Source: Bdellovibrio sp. UBA4095
GTDB lineage: Bacteria > Bdellovibrionota > Bdellovibrionia > Bdellovibrionales > Bdellovibrionaceae
Assembly: GCA_002381805.1 (NCBI GenBank)
Contig: DFXZ01000005.1
Location: forward strand, 1-64,000
Length of the DNA: 64,000 nt
Direction: 5' to 3'
A program made the position numbers and the translations under genes. The notes under the pieces are model-generated. The model had not been told where the DNA came from, did no database searches, and worked only from the letters and a program-made list of their open reading frames with translations. Numbering within the stretch: the stretch's first letter is position 1; each line of letters starts with the position of its first letter. This document shows positions 15,962-25,504 of the stretch, in pieces.

Positions 15962-17230
15962 TTAAAGACTTAACTCTTTCCACCACTTCTCAAGCTGGCC
16001 GACGTCGGGACCTAAAAGGACACCTGCAGCATCTTCTAACTCAAGTTCATGACGGATGTAATTGTTCACCGAATCCACTGAAACTTTTTTTATTTCTTCA
16101 ATTACAGATTCAACCGATCGGTAATGACCAAAGACGATCTCATTGACAGCCAAAGATGTCATTCGATTTTCGATATCATCGGAGCCAAGCAAAATACTGC
16201 CGATAATCTGCGTTTTAAACATCTCCACATCACTCTTAGAAACGCCCTGCTTACGCAGCTTTGCGAACTCCTTAGAAATTAACTCTCCGACCTTTTGGAC
16301 ATTTTTAGCTTCTGTCCCCGCATAGATAGTCAACATTCCGGAATCAATATGAGTGTTCAACATCGAATGAATGGAATAAACCAAGCCCTTTTTTTCGCGG
16401 ACACTCTGATAGAGTTTTGAAGTCATGCCGCCACCCAATAATGTATTGGTGATGACAGCCTCGAATCGAGATTTATCCTTAAAGCTTGCTGTCGGAAAAC
16501 CCATAAGCATATGGACCTGCTCCGCCTGTTTTTCAACTAGGTGGCGCTTCGGTGACCATCGAGGCTTTCTTCTTTTATTCATCAATTTCGTACTTTTTTT
16601 GGCGCCCAATCGCTTTTCGATTCCCGCCATGAAGTCCTCATGATCCAAGCAACCTGCCGCACTGACGATAATATTTGAGCCCGAATAGGTCTTCTTATAA
16701 TAGTTCATGACCTGTGCCTGAGTCATTTTTGCTATGGTTTGCGGCGTACCCAGAATGGAGCGACCGAGCGGATGCTTCCCATAGACCTGGTCATAAAAAA
16801 CATCATAGACGAGCTCTTCATGAGAATCTTCTGACATCGCAATCTCTTGCAGGATCACGCCCTTTTCCAGAGCAAATTCTTTTTGATTAAGATGCATATT
16901 GGAGACTAGGTCTGAAAGAACATCCAGAGCCTTCTCCCAATGATCTTTAAGTACTAAAGCATGATAGCAAGTGTATTCACGAGTTGTGTAAGCGTTCAGC
17001 TCACCACCCAAAGCTTCAAGAGATTTCGCAATTTGATAGGCCGAGCGGGTTTTCGTTCCCTTAAAGACCAGATGCTCTAAAAGGTGGGAAATTCCCGCCT
17101 CATCAGAGGCTTCGTCACGGGTTCCGGTAAGAACCCAGATACCCATAGAAACAGCACGGGATCCTGGATGAAGTTCACTCGTCACCCGGATCCCATTAGA
17201 AAGTTCAGACTTTTTGAACTTTGTTTGCAT
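15962..17230 (-). CDS. M16-family zinc peptidase
   Basis: Pitrilysin/processing-peptidase-like protein of 422 residues. The inverted zinc motif HLLEH is at 49-53, with the third ligand Glu129 in VILQEIAM. The C-terminal half holds the R/Y pair region typical of the catalytic subunit (about 290-330, SVREKKGLVYSIHS). Such single-chain cytoplasmic or periplasmic M16B members often lie after pnp and are annotated as mitochondrial-processing-peptidase-like. No signal peptide is visible. The ATG lies one base after the pnp stop, so it is translationally coupled to pnp. Substrate unknown. Confidence 0.9.
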   Translation of the reverse strand: MQTKFKKSELSNGIRVTSELHPGSRAVSMGIWVLTGTRDEASDEAGISHLLEHLVFKGTKTRSAYQIAKSLEALGGELNAYTTREYTCYHALVLKDHWEKALDVLSDLVSNMHLNQKEFALEKGVILQEIAMSEDSHEELVYDVFYDQVYGKHPLGRSILGTPQTIAKMTQAQVMNYYKKTYSGSNIIVSAAGCLDHEDFMAGIEKRLGAKKSTKLMNKRRKPRWSPKRHLVEKQAEQVHMLMGFPTASFKDKSRFEAVITNTLLGGGMTSKLYQSVREKKGLVYSIHSMLNTHIDSGMLTIYAGTEAKNVQKVGELISKEFAKLRKQGVSKSDVEMFKTQIIGSILLGSDDIENRMTSLAVNEIVFGHYRSVESVIEEIKKVSVDSVNNYIRHELELEDAAGVLLGPDVGQLEKWWKELSL

Positions 17231-17231
17231 T

Positions 17232-19325
17232 CTAGTTCAATAGAGCTTTACGAGAAAGTTTGATACGTCCTGCACGGTCCACTTCAAGAACTTTCACATC
17301 GATGATTTCGCCTTCTTTAAGAACGTCAGTGACTGCACGAACTCTTTCGTTAGCAATTTCAGAAATGTGCAACAAACCTTGAGTGTTCGGCAGAATCTCT
17401 ACGAATGCACCAAACTCAGCGATCTTAACAACACGGCCTTTATAAGCCTTACCAACTTCCGCCTCAGCAATGATATCGTTGATGATAGCGATAGCTTTCT
17501 TAGTTGCTTCAGGATCCGCAGAAGCGATGTGAATTGTTCCATCATCTTCGATTTCGATCTTAACTCCAGTAGCTTCAGTGATTCCACGAATCACTTTACC
17601 GCCGGAACCGATCACTTCACGAATCTTCTCTGGCTTGATCTTAATTGTCTCGATACGTGGTGCGAATTCAGAAATCTGACCGCGAGCCACATTGATAACT
17701 TTTTCCATTTCTGCAAGGATGTGATTACGACCGTCGCGAGCCTGCGCCAACGCCTGATCAATCACTTCGAAAGAAACAGAGTCAATTTTGATATCCATTT
17801 GTAGTGCAGTGATTCCCTGAGGAGTACCCGCTACTTTGAAGTCCATATCTCCCAAGTGATCTTCATCACCCAAGATGTCTGTCAATACGGCAACACGGTC
17901 ACCTTCTTTAATCAGACCCATCGCAATTCCTGCAACGTTGCCCTTCAAAGGAACACCCGCATCCAACATTGCCAAAGTTCCGGCACAAACAGATCCCATT
18001 GAAGATGAGCCGTTCGACTCAAGAACTTCAGATACGATACGAAGGGTGTAAGGGAATTTCTCATGATCAGGAAGAACTGCTTTCAAAGCACGCTCTGCCA
18101 AGTTTCCGTGACCGATCTCGCGACGACCTTGTCCACCGAAACGACCCACTTCACCAACAGAGTATGGTGGGAAGTTATAATGAAGCATAAACTTACGCTT
18201 CTGTGTACCTAACAAAGCATCCACCATTTGTTCGTCATCGCCAGTACCCAAAGTCACAGTTCCCAGACACTGCGTTTCACCGCGAGTAAAGAGGCCAGAA
18301 CCGTGAGCCCGAGGAAGCATTCCAACCTCAGAAGCAATCGGACGAACAGTTTTCACATCACGACCGTCAATACGAACTGCGCGATCCAAAATCATAGCGC
18401 GAGCTTCTTGATACTTGAGATCTTCAACAATAGAGTTCAACTCTTTCTTACGTTGCTTCAAAAGATCTTTATCAGAAATATCAGCAAGCAATGCTGCTTC
18501 AGCTTCCGCTTGAGCTGCTGCCGCTGCAGCATAACGTTCTTGCTTAACTCGCAAGCTTAATGCGTTGGCGATCTTAGCTTTGAGGAAAGATTCTGCTTTC
18601 GTTTTAAAATCAGCGTCAATCGTCGCTGGAGTGAATGCACGTTTAGCAGGTGATCCTACCTTTTCGCGCAACTCATCTTGAGCATTCAACAAAGGCATCA
18701 TTGACTGATGACCGAATTTCAATGCCGCCAAACAATCAGATTCAGAAATGAATTTCGTTTCGCCTTCAACCATCAACAAACCGTTACGAGTTCCCGCAAC
18801 AATCAAATCCATATCAGACTTTTCCATCTGTTGTGGAGTTGGGTTAGCAACGAACTGACCATCAACGCGGCCGATTTGAATAGCTGCTGTTGGGCCGTTA
18901 AAAGGAATATCAGAAATGTGAAGAGCTGCAGATGCACCTAAGCTTGCAAGAATCTCTAATGGGAAAGAACCGTCAGCTGAAAGCACTGTGCCCACCACTT
19001 GAGTTTCGTAGCGGTAGCCTTCAGGAAAAGAAGGGCGAATAGGACGGTCGATCAAACGAGCAGTCAAAATAGCGTCGTTTGTTGGCTTACCTTCACGTTT
19101 GAAATAACCACCTGGAATTTTACCAGTGGCATAGAATTTCTCGATGTATTCTACAGTAAGAGGAAAAAAGTCGAGATCAGATTGTTTCTTAGAAGAAACG
19201 GCAGTAACAAGAACCATGTTGTTACCGCAAGACACCAGTACAGATCCATCTGCTTGTTTTGCCAAACGGCCTGTTTCGATGGTGATTTGTTTTCCGCCCA
19301 CCGAAGTAGTGACAGTCGTTTTCAT
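17232..19325 (-). CDS. pnp: Polynucleotide phosphorylase
   Basis: 3'-to-5' phosphorolytic exoribonuclease and degradosome component. The 697 residues hold two RNase PH domains (about 5-215 and 310-540) separated by a helical linker rich in Ala/Gln (about 240-310). They are followed by a KH domain (IREVIGSGGKVIRGITEATG) and an S1 domain (GKAYKGRVVKIAEFGAFVEI) that ends almost exactly at the C terminus, so there is no extra tail. The ATG at 19325 has AAGGAGAT upstream; an ATG 24 nt earlier lacks it. It lies after rpsO with an intervening terminator, the conserved rpsO-pnp order. Confidence 0.97.
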   Translation of the reverse strand: MKTTVTTSVGGKQITIETGRLAKQADGSVLVSCGNNMVLVTAVSSKKQSDLDFFPLTVEYIEKFYATGKIPGGYFKREGKPTNDAILTARLIDRPIRPSFPEGYRYETQVVGTVLSADGSFPLEILASLGASAALHISDIPFNGPTAAIQIGRVDGQFVANPTPQQMEKSDMDLIVAGTRNGLLMVEGETKFISESDCLAALKFGHQSMMPLLNAQDELREKVGSPAKRAFTPATIDADFKTKAESFLKAKIANALSLRVKQERYAAAAAAQAEAEAALLADISDKDLLKQRKKELNSIVEDLKYQEARAMILDRAVRIDGRDVKTVRPIASEVGMLPRAHGSGLFTRGETQCLGTVTLGTGDDEQMVDALLGTQKRKFMLHYNFPPYSVGEVGRFGGQGRREIGHGNLAERALKAVLPDHEKFPYTLRIVSEVLESNGSSSMGSVCAGTLAMLDAGVPLKGNVAGIAMGLIKEGDRVAVLTDILGDEDHLGDMDFKVAGTPQGITALQMDIKIDSVSFEVIDQALAQARDGRNHILAEMEKVINVARGQISEFAPRIETIKIKPEKIREVIGSGGKVIRGITEATGVKIEIEDDGTIHIASADPEATKKAIAIINDIIAEAEVGKAYKGRVVKIAEFGAFVEILPNTQGLLHISEIANERVRAVTDVLKEGEIIDVKVLEVDRAGRIKLSRKALLN

Positions 19326-19387
19326 TAAATCTCCTTGAATTGTTCGCAAATACTTATGTTTTGCTGTTGGCTTATTCTGTTTACTCA

Positions 19388-19420
19388 GGAAAAAATTTGA
19401 AGGGGCTTCCGCCCCTTCAA
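19388..19420 (-). terminator. Terminator/attenuator between rpsO and pnp
   Basis: TTGAAGGGGC-GGAA-GCCCCTTCAA on the minus strand, a perfect 10-bp stem with a GGAA loop (19397-19420), then ATTTTTT. As in the classical rpsO-pnp arrangement, this would reduce read-through into pnp and could be an RNA processing site. Confidence 0.85.
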
Positions 19421-19436
19421 GATTTCAACAATAAGA

Positions 19437-19706
19437 TTACTTACGGATTTCAAGAGCCTTGATAAGGTCTTGGTATTTCTTAACGTCTTTGCGGTGAAGA
19501 TAATCCAAAAGTTTTCTTCTTTGGTTTACCATTTTCACAAGACCACGACGACCGTGGAAATCTTTTTTGTGAGTTGTAAAGTGAACTGTTAAATCATTAA
19601 TCTTAGCTGTCAAAAGAGCTACTTGTACTTCTGCAGAACCTGTATCCAAATCAGAAGTTTTGAATTTCTTTACGATTTGATCTTTATTTTCTTTTGTGAC
19701 TGCCAT
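19437..19706 (-). CDS. rpsO: 30S ribosomal protein S15
   Basis: 89 residues, the usual S15 length. The four-helix protein binds the central domain of 16S rRNA early in 30S assembly. Conserved residues include DTGSAEVQVALLT, the LTVHFTTHKKDFHGRRGL loop that contacts rRNA, and QRRKLLDYLHRKD. AGGAGAC precedes the ATG. It has its own promoter just past the truB stop codon and a leader of about 100 nt with a stable hairpin, as expected if S15 represses its own translation. Confidence 0.97.
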   Translation of the reverse strand: MAVTKENKDQIVKKFKTSDLDTGSAEVQVALLTAKINDLTVHFTTHKKDFHGRRGLVKMVNQRRKLLDYLHRKDVKKYQDLIKALEIRK

Positions 19707-19734
19707 TAAAGTCTCCTTTTTTTATGTTTTTGAT

Positions 19735-19754
19735 TTCACCGAACCTTCGGCGAA
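19735..19754 (-). promoter_or_regulatory. Hairpin in the rpsO 5' leader (possible S15 autoregulation site)
   Basis: TTCGCCGAA-GG-TTCGGTGAA read on the minus strand: arms pair with one G-U wobble and the stem ends about 30 nt before the rpsO ATG. S15 is known to bind its own leader in several phyla, with structures that differ between them. Whether this one is bound is inference. Confidence 0.45.
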
Positions 19755-19811
19755 GTTCGCACCCTTGGCCGTCATGGCTGTCGATCCAGGGAGCTTTTAA
19801 TTTAAGATATG

Positions 19812-19840
19812 GTTCTATACGGTCTCTCACAGAGGGTCAA
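19812..19840 (-). promoter_or_regulatory. Promoter of rpsO (and pnp)
   Basis: On the minus strand TTGACC (19835-19840), 17-nt spacer, TAGAAC (19812-19817). It lies directly downstream of the truB stop codon, giving rpsO an independent start with a leader of about 100 nt. Confidence 0.55.
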
Positions 19841-19852
19841 GCCCCCAAAAAC

Positions 19853-20773
19853 CTAATATTTAAAGACCCTTCGGATCACGAATCCCTTACCTTGTTCAAG
19901 GCCCACTAAAGCAAGAACCTGACCCGTTTCATGGGCTAAAATCTGCATATATTGGTCCTCATGGGGCTTAAAAAGGGAAATAAGCTGAGTTCTTAGGCCA
20001 TGGCTGATCTGCCCATTGCCCAGCAAAACCTGATCCTGTCCTTTCACTCGAACTCGTTTTGTCAGGGGAAGGGCGCGGACCATTTCGACGAAGGCAGAAC
20101 CTAATTGCCCAGCCTTGACTGACTCCTCGATGGCCTCCAAAGTTTGGGCTCCCTCAATAAAATAAGGTGACGACCAAGTCCTTCTGAGCGAACTCATAGC
20201 AGCACCGCAACCAAGAGCTTTCCCTAACAAATCGACCCACGTCCGAATGTAACTGCCCTTGGAGCATTTTATGTCGAACTCGGCCCAATCAGGCCCCACA
20301 CCGACCGGTGTAACATCCCAAAACTTCATAAGCTTCATCGGGATAGTCACTTCCTGCTCCTGCCGGGCATACTCATAGAGTTTTTTACCTTGTACCTTAA
20401 TAGCGGAATAGATCGGCACCGGAAGTTCGAATTCTCCCTGAAGCTTTTGCGCCTCCGCAAGGATGCGCTCCTCGGTCAGGTCCACAGGCCGGGTCTCCAG
20501 AACTGTCCCGGTCGTATCCAAGGTGTCCGTCAGAACCCCAAACTGGGCGCGAACTCGGTAACCCTTGTCGCCTTCCAAAATGTATTGGCTTAACTTCGTG
20601 CCTTCATTGATCAGACAGACCATCAAACCTGAGGCCAATGGATCCAAGGTGCCAGAGTGGCCGACAGCTTTTGTACCTAAAATTCGTCGCACACGAGCGA
20701 CCACATCGTGACTGGAAATCCCTGATGGTTTATCAACCAACAGAAGACCATGAAATGGAATATTATTCTTCAT
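19853..20773 (-). CDS. truB: tRNA pseudouridine-55 synthase TruB
   Basis: Isomerises U55 in the T-loop of tRNAs. The 306-residue protein shows motif I LLLVDKPSGISSHDVVARVRR, the catalytic GHSGTLDPLASGLM with the essential Asp, the YxxR-type KLYEYAR and KCSKGSYIRTWVDLLG. The C-terminal part (from about 230) is the PUA-like region. The ATG at 20773 is chosen because it overlaps the rbfA stop by 11 nt, consistent with translational coupling. A start 45 nt upstream is possible but would extend well into rbfA. It is part of the nusA-infB operon. Confidence 0.95.
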   Translation of the reverse strand: MKNNIPFHGLLLVDKPSGISSHDVVARVRRILGTKAVGHSGTLDPLASGLMVCLINEGTKLSQYILEGDKGYRVRAQFGVLTDTLDTTGTVLETRPVDLTEERILAEAQKLQGEFELPVPIYSAIKVQGKKLYEYARQEQEVTIPMKLMKFWDVTPVGVGPDWAEFDIKCSKGSYIRTWVDLLGKALGCGAAMSSLRRTWSSPYFIEGAQTLEAIEESVKAGQLGSAFVEMVRALPLTKRVRVKGQDQVLLGNGQISHGLRTQLISLFKPHEDQYMQILAHETGQVLALVGLEQGKGFVIRRVFKY

Positions 20774-21161
20774 CAGATTCGTTTGAACTTTCACCCTTGG
20801 CTTTACGCTCTTCTTCAAGTTCGTGAAGGATTCTTTCGACCTTCAGAACCTCTTCGGTCGTATGATCCGGAAAGAAAGTAAGCTTTGGGCAGTAACGCAT
20901 TTTCAATTCTGCGCCAATGTACTTTTGAATTTCGAAAGCCCGTTCTTGTAAAAGATCGATCGTTTCGGACTTCTGCTCATCAGAACCGAGCACACTGACA
21001 TAAACTTTTGCCGCACGAAGATCGGCCGGCATTTTGACCGAAGCCACAGTCACAAGACCTGGCAACGGAGTTTTAAAACCACGAATCAAAAACTGAGCAA
21101 TGGTCGCCTGAATTTCTCGTTCAACGCGGGCGACTCTGCGCCCATCACCCATATTCTTCAT
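20763..21161 (-). CDS. rbfA: Ribosome-binding factor A
   Basis: Single KH-like domain protein that assists late 30S maturation and 16S rRNA 5'-end processing. The 132 residues include GRRVARVEREIQATIAQFL at the N terminus, VTVASVKMPADLRAAKVYVSVLG as the core strands, and the conserved LKMRYCPKLTFFPDHTTEE. The C-terminal tail is acidic and Lys/Glu-rich and probably disordered. The ATG follows the infB stop codon directly (TAA-ATG). A second in-frame ATG 9 nt on is the alternative start. Confidence 0.95.
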   Translation of the reverse strand: MKNMGDGRRVARVEREIQATIAQFLIRGFKTPLPGLVTVASVKMPADLRAAKVYVSVLGSDEQKSETIDLLQERAFEIQKYIGAELKMRYCPKLTFFPDHTTEEVLKVERILHELEEERKAKGESSNESDEE

Positions 21162-24074
21162 TTATGTTCCTGCTTCCAGTTCACGAGCCACTTCTTTCTT
21201 AAGATAAGCTTCCATAACGTCGCCAGTCTTAATGTCATTGAAGTTCTCGATACCAATACCGCACTCGTAACCTGACGCGACTTCTTTCGCATCATCTTTA
21301 AAGCGCTTCAAGGAAGCAATCTTACCTTCGTATACAATCTTACCATCACGAACCAAACGGATCATGTTGTTACGCTGGATCTTACCGTCAACAACGAAGC
21401 AACCCGCGATAGTTCCTGCTTTAGGAACAGTAAAGACGTTACGAACTTCAGCACGACCTAACTGCTCTTCAACCACATCTGGAGAAAGCAAGCCGGACAT
21501 CGCCTTTTTCATTTCATCAATTAATTCATAAACAATTGAATAAGTTCTGATATCAACACCCAACTGCTTCGCCTTCGCTTGCGCTCCACCATCTGGTCGA
21601 ACGTTAAAGCCCAAGACGATACCTTTTGCTGTGTTCGCCAAAAGAACGTCGCTCTCGTTAATGCCACCTACTGCAGAGTGAATGACTTTCGCCTTCACTT
21701 CAGCCGTAGAAAGTTTCGCGAGCATGCCATTGATAGCTTCGACCGAACCGTGCACATCAGCCTTAAGGATGATCGCCAATTCTTTAACGTCTCCAGATTT
21801 AACTTTCGCAAAAATCTCGTCCAAAGACATCTTAGCTGCTGGCGCTGCCGCCGCCGCTGCCTGCTCTTTTCTCAAGCTGACTGCGCGATCTGCGGTGCCT
21901 TCATCGATTACGATATCGAACTTATCGCCAGCTGAAGGTGTCGATTCCAAACCTTGAACTTCCACTGGGAAGCCCGGGCCCATAGATTCGACACGCTCAC
22001 CACGGTCATTCATCAACGATCGAATACGACCTTTGATAGTGCCGGCGACAATGTACTGACCCACGGAAACCGTACCATCTTTAACCAAGATAGACGCAAC
22101 AGGGCCTTTCCCTTTTTCAACTTTGGATTCAATAACAATACCTGTTCCTGAACGCTCTGGATTCGCTTTCAAATCCTGAACTTCCGCAACAAGTCGAATA
22201 TTTTCTAGAAGAGTATCGATCCCTGTACGTTTCAAAGCTGAAACCTCAACGAAGATCGTTGTTCCACCCCATTCTTCAGGGACAATTTCAAGCTCGGTTA
22301 ACTGTTGCTTAATACGCTCAGGATTTGCTCCTGGCTTATCTATTTTATTAACTGCAACGATTATCGGCACACCCGCTGCTTTAGCGTGATTGATCGCCTC
22401 TTGTGTTTGCGGCATCATACCATCGTCAGCAGCCACCACAATAATTGCGATATCTGTGGCATTGGCACCACGAGCACGCATAGCCGTGAAGGCTTCGTGT
22501 CCCGGAGTATCAAGGAATGTAATATCACTGCCGTCATCCAGTCTTACAGAGTAAGCACCGATATGCTGAGTGATGCCACCGGCTTCGCCAGAAGCGACTT
22601 TTGCATTACGAATTGCATCCAACAATGATGTTTTACCATGATCGACGTGACCCATCACCGTCACAACAGGTGGACGTCTAATAGGTTCAGCCTCTAGGTT
22701 TCCGAACGCTGTCTCTTCAAGTACTGTATCAGCCGTTTTGAAAACGTTTTGCGCTTCCCAACCAAATTCTGGGACGATCAAAGCGATCGTATCAAAATCA
22801 AGGTCGGTATTCATATTCGCCATGACACCATTTTGCATCAAGACTTTAACAAGTTGAGGCGCTTTCACACCCAACTCCATCGCAACGTCCGAAACTTTCA
22901 TGTTGCCATTGACTCTTAAGATACGCTTATGCGCAGCTGACTGAGTGATTTGAGTCTTGCGTGCTTCACGGTCCAACGAGCCTTTTTTCTTTTTAGGCTG
23001 GAAAACCATTTCGCGCTTACGGAATTCAACAGCGTTGAATACCTGAACTTCTTCTTCTTTTTCTTTTTCGCGCTCACCAACGCCACCACGACCTGCTGGT
23101 ACGGGGCCGGCTTTTTTACGGCGATCAAATTCTCTTTTAAATTCTGTAGATGGTTCCGGAGGTAATTCCGTCGGCGAAGATGCAACGAATCCCGTCCGAA
23201 TATTTCGAGTAGGGGCTCCGCCAGAGGGGCGATTAAAGCCACCTGCGAATCCTCCGCCTCCAGGACGTTGACCGCCACCACCTTGGTAACCACCTTGAGG
23301 ACGATCACCCTGCTGCTGTCGAGGGTTATAACCACCTTGCGGTCGGTCACCCTGCTGACGAGGAGCTTGTGTTTGAACGCGGGAAAGATCCATGCGTCCG
23401 ATAATATTTCTTTTAACAGTTGTTGCTGGAGTTGAAGAACTCGCAACGCCACTGGTACCCACGACGACCTCTTTTTTACGCGCCTGAGGTGCCGGAGTCG
23501 GCGGAGCTTCGACAGCAGCCGGAGCTTCTGTTTTTGCTGCCACTGGCTTTGTAACCACTGGTTCCGCTTTCGCTTCCACGACGGGAGCTTCTTCTTTTTG
23601 TTTTTTTATTGGTTCAGCAGCTGCTTCAGCTTCTGGAGCCACTTCGACTGCTGGCTCTTCAGTTTTAGTCTTCTTAACAACAACACGGGTCGTTTTTGGA
23701 GCAGCCGCTTCTGCTTCAGCAGCAGCCTCAGCTTCCTCAGCAGCCTTTGCCTTCGCCTCTGCTGCAATGTCCTCTTTTTTACGGCGAATCACCGGAGTTT
23801 TCACAGCAGTTGCAGACGCTTCCTTTTCAGCAGGCGCAGCAGTTGTCTTTTTCGCAGCTGTTTTACGAGCTGTGGTCTTTTTGGGCTTGGCTTTAGCTTC
23901 GTCAGAGGATTTTGAATCTCCACTGAGTTTACTTTTAATTTGCTCAAGAATTTCGGGTTCTAGTTCCGCCATGTGACTTTTCACAGGCAAATGCCATTCA
24001 CGGATTTTATCCATGAGGGCTAGCGGGGTCATCCCGACTTCTTTCGCAAATTCAAAAACCTTCGGATTACTCAC
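21162..24074 (-). CDS. infB: Translation initiation factor IF-2
   Basis: GTPase that delivers fMet-tRNA to the 30S and promotes subunit joining. The 970 residues begin with an IF2_N domain (2-45). A long low-complexity region follows: Lys/Ala/Glu-rich to about 200, then a Gln/Gly/Arg-rich stretch at 240-285. A second IF2_N-like domain lies at about 385-440. The G domain has G1 GHVDHGKT at 475-482, G3 DTPGH at 522-526 and G4 NKID at 576-579, followed by the beta-barrel and the C-terminal fMet-tRNA-binding domains. The start ATG lies 27 nt after nusA. Confidence 0.97.
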   Translation of the reverse strand: MSNPKVFEFAKEVGMTPLALMDKIREWHLPVKSHMAELEPEILEQIKSKLSGDSKSSDEAKAKPKKTTARKTAAKKTTAAPAEKEASATAVKTPVIRRKKEDIAAEAKAKAAEEAEAAAEAEAAAPKTTRVVVKKTKTEEPAVEVAPEAEAAAEPIKKQKEEAPVVEAKAEPVVTKPVAAKTEAPAAVEAPPTPAPQARKKEVVVGTSGVASSSTPATTVKRNIIGRMDLSRVQTQAPRQQGDRPQGGYNPRQQQGDRPQGGYQGGGGQRPGGGGFAGGFNRPSGGAPTRNIRTGFVASSPTELPPEPSTEFKREFDRRKKAGPVPAGRGGVGEREKEKEEEVQVFNAVEFRKREMVFQPKKKKGSLDREARKTQITQSAAHKRILRVNGNMKVSDVAMELGVKAPQLVKVLMQNGVMANMNTDLDFDTIALIVPEFGWEAQNVFKTADTVLEETAFGNLEAEPIRRPPVVTVMGHVDHGKTSLLDAIRNAKVASGEAGGITQHIGAYSVRLDDGSDITFLDTPGHEAFTAMRARGANATDIAIIVVAADDGMMPQTQEAINHAKAAGVPIIVAVNKIDKPGANPERIKQQLTELEIVPEEWGGTTIFVEVSALKRTGIDTLLENIRLVAEVQDLKANPERSGTGIVIESKVEKGKGPVASILVKDGTVSVGQYIVAGTIKGRIRSLMNDRGERVESMGPGFPVEVQGLESTPSAGDKFDIVIDEGTADRAVSLRKEQAAAAAAPAAKMSLDEIFAKVKSGDVKELAIILKADVHGSVEAINGMLAKLSTAEVKAKVIHSAVGGINESDVLLANTAKGIVLGFNVRPDGGAQAKAKQLGVDIRTYSIVYELIDEMKKAMSGLLSPDVVEEQLGRAEVRNVFTVPKAGTIAGCFVVDGKIQRNNMIRLVRDGKIVYEGKIASLKRFKDDAKEVASGYECGIGIENFNDIKTGDVMEAYLKKEVARELEAGT

Positions 24075-24101
24075 TCAGTCTCCCTGTGTTGTTTCCTTAA
24101 A

Positions 24102-25490
24102 TTATTCTTCTTCCGCTTCGAGTTTTTTTAACTCTTGCTTCAGCATCAAGTCAGCCTGTTCCTTTGCAGAAACATTAGACTGCTTATCTTTGTTGGCTGC
24201 CGGAGCAACCGGAACAGGAATGCCCTCAGCTTCATACTTAGCAACTAGTGCCTTTGCTTCGCTGGCAAGCTTTTCTGCTTTTTCCGGATCATCATAACCC
24301 GGAATCGTCATTAACTCCTCAACAGGTGCCGTCGCCACTGCTTGGAAAGAACCGAAACCAGATTGGAATATGTTCTGTGCCATAGTTTCACTCATACCTG
24401 GAATCAACATCAGATTAAAGATGGATTCAGCAGTACGAGATGAAGCTGAAGACTCAGAAATAATATCTAATTTCCAAGTTGTGAGTTTAGCTGCCAAGCG
24501 AACGTTTTGACCACGTTTGCCAATTGCCAAACTTAACTGAGAATCAGGAACCACGATTTCCATTTCACGATTTGCATCATCAAGGAAAACGCGAGAAATC
24601 TCTGCCGGAGCTAAAGCATTACATGCAAAGCGTGTGATGTCTTCATCCCATGGCACGATATCGATTTTTTCACCACGAAGCTCTTGTACGATGTTTTGTA
24701 CACGAGACCCCTTCATACCAACGCAAGCGCCGACAGGGTCTACAGAGTTGTCATTGGAACGAACAGCAATTTTAGCACGTTGTCCTGGCTCGCGGGCCGC
24801 CGCCATAATTTCTACGATACCATCATAGATTTCTGGAACTTCCATTTCGAACAATTTCATCAAGTAGCGCTCGTCTGCACGCGACATAATGATCTGAGGA
24901 CCACGAGTCGTTTGACGAACTTCAGAAAGATAACCTTGAATACGATCACCAGGTTTGAACTGCTCTCCAGGGATTTGTTCACGTGGTGGAATGTAAGCTT
25001 CAGTACGACCCAAGTCGACTACGATAGCCCCTTTTTCTACACGACGTGCAATCCCAGAAGCGATTTCGCCCTTTCGCTCTTCAAATTCATTAAAAATGAT
25101 GGAGCGTTCTGCATCACGCACTTTCTGCATGATAATCTGTTTTGCGGTTTGCGCAGCAATACGGCCTAAATCTGTCGCCGCAAGCTTGATACCGATAGAA
25201 TCATCCAACTGAACATTTGGATCTAACTTTTGAGCTTCGTCAAAAGGAATTTCAACTTCTTCATCGATAAACTTTTCGCGAGGAACCACTTCTTTGAACT
25301 CAAAAAGTTCCACTTCACCAGTCTCTTCATTGTATGCCGCTTCGATCTCGCGGTAGGTGCCGTATTTTTTACGAGCGGCCACAAGCATACCTTGAGTGAT
25401 TGCTTCGATAACAACTTGTTTATCGATACCTTTATCTTTACCAACTTGCTCAATCACTCTGGAAAGATCTGAAAACATATTTTCAGCCAT
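24102..25490 (-). CDS. nusA: Transcription elongation/termination factor NusA
   Basis: Binds RNA polymerase and nascent RNA and modulates pausing, termination and antitermination. The 462 residues hold an N-terminal polymerase-binding domain (1-130), an S1 domain (about 135-200, IVVDLGRTEAYIPPREQIPGE as signature) and two KH domains (VGACVGMKGSRVQNIVQELRG and LAIGKRGQNVRLAAKL). A single helix-hairpin-helix C-terminal repeat is also present (about 365-420, IPGMSETMAQNIFQSGF). The acidic end is shorter than in Escherichia coli. It is coupled to rimP upstream, 14 nt away. Confidence 0.97.
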   Translation of the reverse strand: MAENMFSDLSRVIEQVGKDKGIDKQVVIEAITQGMLVAARKKYGTYREIEAAYNEETGEVELFEFKEVVPREKFIDEEVEIPFDEAQKLDPNVQLDDSIGIKLAATDLGRIAAQTAKQIIMQKVRDAERSIIFNEFEERKGEIASGIARRVEKGAIVVDLGRTEAYIPPREQIPGEQFKPGDRIQGYLSEVRQTTRGPQIIMSRADERYLMKLFEMEVPEIYDGIVEIMAAAREPGQRAKIAVRSNDNSVDPVGACVGMKGSRVQNIVQELRGEKIDIVPWDEDITRFACNALAPAEISRVFLDDANREMEIVVPDSQLSLAIGKRGQNVRLAAKLTTWKLDIISESSASSRTAESIFNLMLIPGMSETMAQNIFQSGFGSFQAVATAPVEELMTIPGYDDPEKAEKLASEAKALVAKYEAEGIPVPVAPAANKDKQSNVSAKEQADLMLKQELKKLEAEEE

Positions 25491-25504
25491 GAATCCCTCT
25501 CTCG

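Noticed and set aside
23598..23976. Plus-strand Phe/Ser/Leu-rich ORFs within infB
   Set aside because: Antisense shadows of the Lys/Ala/Glu low-complexity region of IF-2.
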